A stretch of 64,000 nucleotides of DNA from Candidatus Sphingomonas colombiensis (lineage in GTDB: Bacteria; Pseudomonadota; Alphaproteobacteria; Sphingomonadales; Sphingomonadaceae). A model generated the notes under the pieces. That model worked only from the letters and a program-made list of their open reading frames with translations. It did no database searches and was not told the origin of the DNA. The stretch lies in contig CP119315.1 in the NCBI GenBank assembly GCA_029202845.1, forward strand, positions 131,501 to 195,500. The letters run 5' to 3'. Below, one piece after another: positions 60,067-64,000 of this stretch (position 1 is its first letter; each line of letters begins with the position of its first letter). Made by a program: the position numbers and the translations under genes.

Positions 60067-61119
60067 TCAGCCGCGCCCGATCAAGCGTTGCGCGATACGA
60101 TCGGCGACGTCGGAGGCGGGATCGCCGCTCGCGTCGCTTTCGTCCCACACCTGATTGAGGCGGCCCGGAATGCGATCGATCCGCGCCAGCACGTCCGCCT
60201 CATCGCCATGCCCGAGATATTCCAGCCCGACATTGATGATGCCGCCCGCGTTGATGACATAATCGGGCGCGTAGAGAATCCCGCGCTCGTGAACGCGGCG
60301 ACCGTCCTCGCTGGTCGCGAGCTGATTGTTCGCCGCACCAGCGACAACCTTCGCCTTCAACGCGCCAATCGACGCCTCGTTCAGAACGGCGCCCAGCGCA
60401 TTGGGGCTGACGAGATCGACGTCCAGCGCCAGAATCTCGTCCGTGCGCACCACATTCGCGCCCAGCTCCGCCGCCAGCGCTTCCGCGCGCTTCTGATCCA
60501 CGTCGGCGACCGTCAGTATCGCGCCATCGGCCGCGAGCAGACGCGCAACGCCACCACCAACCGAGCCGACGCCCTGAACCGCGATTCGCACGCCCTTCAC
60601 GTCGCCCGCGCCCAGCCCACGCTTCGCCGCCGCCTTGACGCCCAGATAAACGCCCATCGCGGTAAAGGGGCTGGGATCGCCACCGGCCGCGCCACTTTCG
60701 ACCGGCAGGCCGGAAACGTAGCGCGTTTCGCTCGCGATCACCTTCATCCGCTCCACCGACATGCCGACATCCTCTGCCGTCACATATCGCCCGCCGAGCG
60801 ATTCGACCGCGCGGCCGAACGCCTTCAGCTGCGCCTCGCTGATCGTGGCCCCCGGCGCCGGCGCCAGCACGACGCCCTTGCCGCCGCCCAGCGCGAGATC
60901 CGCCATCGCATTCTTGTAGCTCATGCCGCGCGACAGGCGCAGCGCATCGGTAATCGCGCCGCTCGCGCTCGCATAATGCCAGAAACGCACGCCGCCCGCG
61001 GCCGGGCCGAGCGTGGTGGAGTGAATGGCAACGACAGCATGGAGCCCCGATGCGGGATCGGTGAACAGGTGGACGCCCTCATGCGCGTCGAAATCGGCAA
61101 AGCCCCAGTCCATCATCAT
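60067..61119 (-). CDS. leucine/phenylalanine/valine dehydrogenase family protein
   Basis: The product has 350 residues; the first of three consecutive ATGs has GAGG five bases upstream. The Glu/Leu/Phe/Val dehydrogenase fold shows the catalytic lysine region 'SYKNAMADLALGGGKGVV', 'YVTAEDVGMSVERM', and the nucleotide-binding 'GVRIAVQGVGSVGGGVARLL' with 'ADVD'. It reversibly deaminates a branched-chain or aromatic amino acid to the 2-oxo acid with NAD. In other bacteria it feeds branched-chain fatty-acid or amino-acid breakdown. It appears to be a single-gene unit. Confidence 0.9.
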   Translation of the reverse strand: MMMDWGFADFDAHEGVHLFTDPASGLHAVVAIHSTTLGPAAGGVRFWHYASASGAITDALRLSRGMSYKNAMADLALGGGKGVVLAPAPGATISEAQLKAFGRAVESLGGRYVTAEDVGMSVERMKVIASETRYVSGLPVESGAAGGDPSPFTAMGVYLGVKAAAKRGLGAGDVKGVRIAVQGVGSVGGGVARLLAADGAILTVADVDQKRAEALAAELGANVVRTDEILALDVDLVSPNALGAVLNEASIGALKAKVVAGAANNQLATSEDGRRVHERGILYAPDYVINAGGIINVGLEYLGHGDEADVLARIDRIPGRLNQVWDESDASGDPASDVADRIAQRLIGRG

Positions 61120-61211
61120 CGCAACCTCATCTCGCGCGCAAGAAAAATACTCAAGCGCGTAATAAAGTTATAGCCAGCCGATTGCCAGCCTATTTCAGAA
61201 GTGGTGGAAAA

Positions 61212-61289
61212 TGGGGCGACCGACGGGACTTGAACCCGCGACCCTCGGTACCACAAACCGATGCTCTAACCAACTGAGCTACGATCGCC
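61212..61289 (-). tRNA. tRNA-His (GTG)
   Basis: On the minus strand the cloverleaf folds fully: acceptor GCGATCG with CGGTCGC, D-arm with GTTGGTTAGAGC, anticodon stem TCGGT/ACCGA enclosing TTGTGGT (anticodon GTG), and T-arm GCGGG-TTCAAGT-CCCGT. An extra 5' G pairing with the discriminator C, the hallmark of tRNA-His, is present, and CCA is encoded. It is intact. Confidence 0.97.
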
Positions 61290-61337
61290 GTATAGGATGC
61301 GCGCCCCTAGCGGGGGTGTGGGCATCTGGTCAAGCTA

Positions 61338-62060
61338 TCAGAACCGTCCTTCGATCGCCAATTGCCAACCTTGTTGCGTCTGGACGAAGCCGGAAGCCTG
61401 CAAACGCGCCGCCTGCGCCGGATCGGCGGGCGCCAGAGTGAGGTCCGCATGATAGCGCCCATCGGGCCAGATACGGATCGTCGAGCCCTCTCCCGCCGGG
61501 CTGGTCAGCGGCAAAAGCAATGCGCCGGCATCGCAACGCGGGGTGCCGCTCATCGATGCGGGAATCACCTGCCCCGCTACGTCCCCGGTCAGAATCGCGC
61601 GCACGCGCCCCTCCGCTCGATCGCAATTTTCTGCTTTGAAACGGACACTTACGCCATCCAGCTCCAGTGTCGTCACCGGCACTGGCGCGAAGGCGTTCCC
61701 GACCGGGAGGCTGGCGGTGACGCCGGTCAGCCCGACCGTATGGCGTGTCACGTCGACAGCGCCGGTTAGGCGCGGCCCCGCTGCACCATCGGGCGCGGCG
61801 AGCCCGATCCGCGCGCGGCCAAGCATCAATTGCAGCGGCGAGACGCGCGCCGAAAGATCGCCCATCGCAATATCGCCGAACCGCGAATCGGTCAGCGCGC
61901 CGGACCAGATCGTGCCGCTCACGTCGCGCGCGGTCATCCCCGCTTCCGCGACACCGAACCATCCGAGCGCCAGTCGCATCGGCAGGAGGACGATCAGCGC
62001 GGTGATCAGCACCGCGACGAATAAAGTGCCGCGCCCGGACGCGAGGCGAACGCGTATCAC
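61338..62060 (-). CDS. gspN: type II secretion system protein N
   Basis: The 240-residue product has one N-terminal membrane helix ('GTLFVAVLITALIVLLPMRLALGW') and a periplasmic beta-domain beginning 'GVAEAGMTARDVSGTIWSGALTD', the GspN signature. 'DIAMGDLSARVSPLQLMLGRARI' and the disulfide-capable cysteines in 'KAENCDRAEG' and 'GTPRCDAGA' also fit. GspN is an accessory inner-membrane part of the type II secretion machine. It is last in the visible gspK-L-M-N order and overlaps gspM by four bases. Confidence 0.85.
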   Translation of the reverse strand: MIRVRLASGRGTLFVAVLITALIVLLPMRLALGWFGVAEAGMTARDVSGTIWSGALTDSRFGDIAMGDLSARVSPLQLMLGRARIGLAAPDGAAGPRLTGAVDVTRHTVGLTGVTASLPVGNAFAPVPVTTLELDGVSVRFKAENCDRAEGRVRAILTGDVAGQVIPASMSGTPRCDAGALLLPLTSPAGEGSTIRIWPDGRYHADLTLAPADPAQAARLQASGFVQTQQGWQLAIEGRF

Positions 62061-62530
62061 GGCTTGCGTGCCTTCAGCGCCAATTGCGCGGCCACCGTGC
62101 CATCGCCGTTGGCGGTGATCGTGCCCGCGTCGACCAGCACGCCATCCCCTTCAAGCGCCGCGATCCAGCCGAGCAGCGGCGCGGCCTTCGCGCTCGAAAT
62201 CACGATTCGCACATTGTCGCCATCGGGATTCAGGCTGGCGAGCGTGAAACCCGCGGCATCGGCACGTTCGCGCACGGCATCCGGCAACGGCGCGCCCAAT
62301 GGCTGCGGATGGCCGCGCTGGATCGCATGGATCGCGCCGACCATCGCCTGCGTCTCGCCCAGCCGGATCACCGCCGCGTCATAGCGTGCGCGAGTGGAGA
62401 CCAGGCCCTCGCGGACCGGGCGAATCACCCCCGCCCACACGATTGTTATCGCGAACAGCGCGAGCATGATCAGGATCAGACGACGTTCGCGGAGCGAGCG
62501 CGAAGCATACCATGTCTGCAAGGCGCTCAT
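62057..62530 (-). CDS. gspM: type II secretion system protein M
   Basis: The 157-residue product has a short cytoplasmic start ('WYASRSLRERRLILIMLALFAITIVW') with one membrane helix. A periplasmic coil ('ARYDAAVIRLGETQAMVGAIHAIQ') and a ferredoxin-like domain follow ('RERADAAGFTLASLNPDGDNVRIVI'). It pairs with GspL in the inner-membrane platform. The ATG overlaps the gspL stop (ATGA), and it overlaps gspN likewise. Confidence 0.85.
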   Translation of the reverse strand: MSALQTWYASRSLRERRLILIMLALFAITIVWAGVIRPVREGLVSTRARYDAAVIRLGETQAMVGAIHAIQRGHPQPLGAPLPDAVRERADAAGFTLASLNPDGDNVRIVISSAKAAPLLGWIAALEGDGVLVDAGTITANGDGTVAAQLALKARKP

Positions 62531-63615
62531 CGCGAACTCACCGTCAATTCGCCCTTCAACTGGCCGCCAGTCGATTCGAACGGCCCTGCGCTAACCGTGA
62601 AATTGGCGTCGCGCAGCCGCGCCTGAAGCGCATTGGCCTGCGCGTCCCCCTCCACCGTCACGGTAGCGCGCAAATCGCCATTCGGCTGAAAATCGAGCGC
62701 GGTGGCCTCACTGCCTGGCGTCGCGCGGATCGCCGCAAGCATGGCGGCAAGCGTCCGCGTGAAGCCCTGCCCGGGCCCACGCAGCCGTGTAAGCCGCTCT
62801 ACGAGCAGGCGATTCGTGTCGCCGCCCGTCGCAATTCCGCGCGGCAGCGCCTGACGCGCGACATCATCGGCCTGCGCCTCCAGTCGATCGGCCGCGAGCG
62901 AGTAGCGCGTGATCCGGACGAGATCGATCGCCAGCATCGTAAAAAGGGTCAAGCCGATGAGCAGCGCCACCCGCCGCACTAACGGCCAATCAATCTCACG
63001 GCGACGGCGACGCGCGAAGGCCCCTTGTCGCAAGTTGAGCGCGGGCGCGGCCGCGGCCTGCGCCAGCGCCCGTTCCAGCGATGCCCGATCCAGCGTCTCG
63101 ATCGCGATTCCGCTGGTGACCAGCTCGGTCAGCCCGGCCTCGTCGGCGAATCCGCTCGCTTGCCCGCGCACCACCGCCTGCCCACCGAGATCGGCGCGGA
63201 CGAATCCCTCGGCGGCCGGCGGGAGAAGCAGCGGCGCGGGAACCAGCACGGCAGGGTCGATACCGATCGCGAGCAACGAATCCAGCCACTCGCGCATCCG
63301 ATCGGCCGCAACGACGCCGATCGCGCGATCCGCTCCGTCCGTATCGCCAACCGCGACGTGAAGTTGCTCCTGCGGCGCGGCACTTGCCTCACCAGCGACG
63401 ATTCGCGCCGCCGCCGTAGCCTGCGCGATCGAGCGATCTGGCAGCGCCGCCCAGTGCAACGTAACCGCGTCAGCCGGGGCGATCGCGACGATCGGCGCGC
63501 CATCCGCTTCCGGCACGCCTTCGCCGCGCGCGGTGACGATATCGTTCGCGATCCGCAGCCAGCGCCACGGATCCCCCATGCGGGGCGGCAGAAAGAGCAA
63601 TGTTGCGGTCGTCAC
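62527..63615 (-). CDS. gspL: type II secretion system protein L
   Basis: The product has 362 residues from a GTG overlapping the gspK stop (GTGA). The cytoplasmic actin-like part ('VAIAPADAVTLHWAALPDRS', 'RAIGVVAADRMREWLDSLLAIGIDPAVLVPAPLLLP') is followed by a membrane helix ('VRRVALLIGLTLFTMLAIDLV', about 235-255) and a periplasmic ferredoxin-like domain ('LAAMLAAIRATPGSEATALDF'). It links the ATPase GspE to GspM. It is slightly short for the family but complete. Confidence 0.88.
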   Translation of the reverse strand: MTTATLLFLPPRMGDPWRWLRIANDIVTARGEGVPEADGAPIVAIAPADAVTLHWAALPDRSIAQATAAARIVAGEASAAPQEQLHVAVGDTDGADRAIGVVAADRMREWLDSLLAIGIDPAVLVPAPLLLPPAAEGFVRADLGGQAVVRGQASGFADEAGLTELVTSGIAIETLDRASLERALAQAAAAPALNLRQGAFARRRRREIDWPLVRRVALLIGLTLFTMLAIDLVRITRYSLAADRLEAQADDVARQALPRGIATGGDTNRLLVERLTRLRGPGQGFTRTLAAMLAAIRATPGSEATALDFQPNGDLRATVTVEGDAQANALQARLRDANFTVSAGPFESTGGQLKGELTVSSR

Positions 63616-64000
63616 GGCTCCCCCCATTGCCGCGAGACGAGCCGCGCGGGAAGAGCGGTCGCGTCGATCAGCCCCCGTTCCTGCAACGAAACGCCCGCCA
63701 ACGCCACATCCACGCGAAGCGCGAACCAATGCGAGGTCACGTCAACCTGATCCGTCGCGAGTTGATCGGGGCTGATCCCGGCCTGCCCGGGCGCCCGCCA
63801 GATCGCATCGCGATTCGCATAACCGCCAGCCGGCCGGCGCGCCAAAATCGCGCGGGCGCCGGCCATCCCCACCGCATCGGGCAACAGCATCGCGAGCAAC
63901 GGCGCCTGTTCCAGGCTGAGCGTGTTGACGTTGATCACCGATCGCTCGGCGCGCGGCAGGGTACAGATCCACGGCTGGAGCGCGGCATAGGCCTCGGCCG
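63612..64000 (-). CDS. gspK: type II secretion minor pseudopilin GspK (partial)
   Basis: Only the C-terminal ~129 residues are in the window; the gene enters from beyond base 64000. The visible part includes the helix-hairpin-helix-like 'INVNTLSLEQAPLLAMLLPDAVGMAGARAILARRPAGGYANRDAIW' and 'VTSHWFALRVDVALAGVSLQERGLID', typical of the GspK C-terminal domain that caps the pseudopilus tip. It overlaps gspL by four bases, in the standard K-L-M-N order. Confidence 0.85.
   Translation of the reverse strand, partial: AEAYAALQPWICTLPRAERSVINVNTLSLEQAPLLAMLLPDAVGMAGARAILARRPAGGYANRDAIWRAPGQAGISPDQLATDQVDVTSHWFALRVDVALAGVSLQERGLIDATALPARLVSRQWGEP

Noticed and set aside
1..64000. CRISPR arrays, known anti-phage defence systems, or an intact prophage
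   Set aside because: I found no regularly spaced repeats, cas genes, restriction or abortive-infection genes, or phage structural genes; only ParDE, a broken integrase and IS elements are present.

Overview
The window looks like a chromosomal segment of a GC-rich alphaproteobacterium of the order Sphingomonadales. The evidence is two long TonB-dependent receptors of the sphingomonad type, a PEP-CTERM protein of the 'PEP..WAMM..GFG' type, a tannase-family esterase, short overlapping genes with ATGA or GTGA junctions, and the gene order seen in the ccm and gsp clusters. This placement is inference from protein style; no 16S rRNA gene is present.

Region by region. (1) 1-2.1 kb: an IS3-family element sits exactly between two unrelated truncated genes (NRAMP metal transporter, FAD oxidoreductase), which marks a deletion junction. 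(2) 2.3-7.5 kb: a membrane PQQ-dependent sugar/polyol dehydrogenase and a divergent hybrid sensor kinase. (3) 7.5-14.7 kb: a mobile-element graveyard. It holds an IS3-family copy with a 4-bp target duplication, a decayed cspA, a 240-bp deleted IS, a diguanylate cyclase fused to an IS-derived N-terminus, a ParDE toxin-antitoxin pair, a 3' remnant of a tRNA-Met gene, a broken tyrosine integrase and another IS remnant. (4) 14.9-37.5 kb: a catabolic island. The first operon (+) encodes an outer-membrane receptor, a GH78 alpha-L-rhamnosidase, three different esterases, an acyl-CoA ligase, a small secreted protein and a GH3 beta-glycosidase; nearly all of these genes are translationally coupled. Next come an L-rhamnose transporter, an L-lactate dehydrogenase and a rhamnulokinase (-), then a rhamnulose-1-phosphate aldolase/lactaldehyde dehydrogenase, an L-rhamnose isomerase and a DeoR-type regulator (+). 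Together they predict import and stripping of an acylated, rhamnosylated, glucosylated compound and complete conversion of rhamnose to DHAP and pyruvate. A 97-bp sequence containing the integrase start occurs at both edges of this block (13.2 and 38.1 kb, same orientation).

(5) 38.2-52.7 kb: an acetyltransferase, a 1999-residue autotransporter with GxGDD-type repeats, a second TonB-dependent receptor with an NTF2-like secreted protein, a LytS/LytTR-type two-component system, a DoxX-like protein, a secreted small protein and a PEP-CTERM protein. (6) 52.9-55.4 kb: an ECF sigma factor, its RskA-type anti-sigma factor, a fasciclin-domain protein and another DoxX-like protein. (7) 55.4-64 kb: core genes on the minus strand: a 2H phosphoesterase, the potassium transporter kup, a cytochrome c maturation cluster (ccmC, ccmD, ccmE and a TPR protein), a leucine-dehydrogenase-family enzyme, tRNA-His and type II secretion genes gspN, M, L and the end of gspK.
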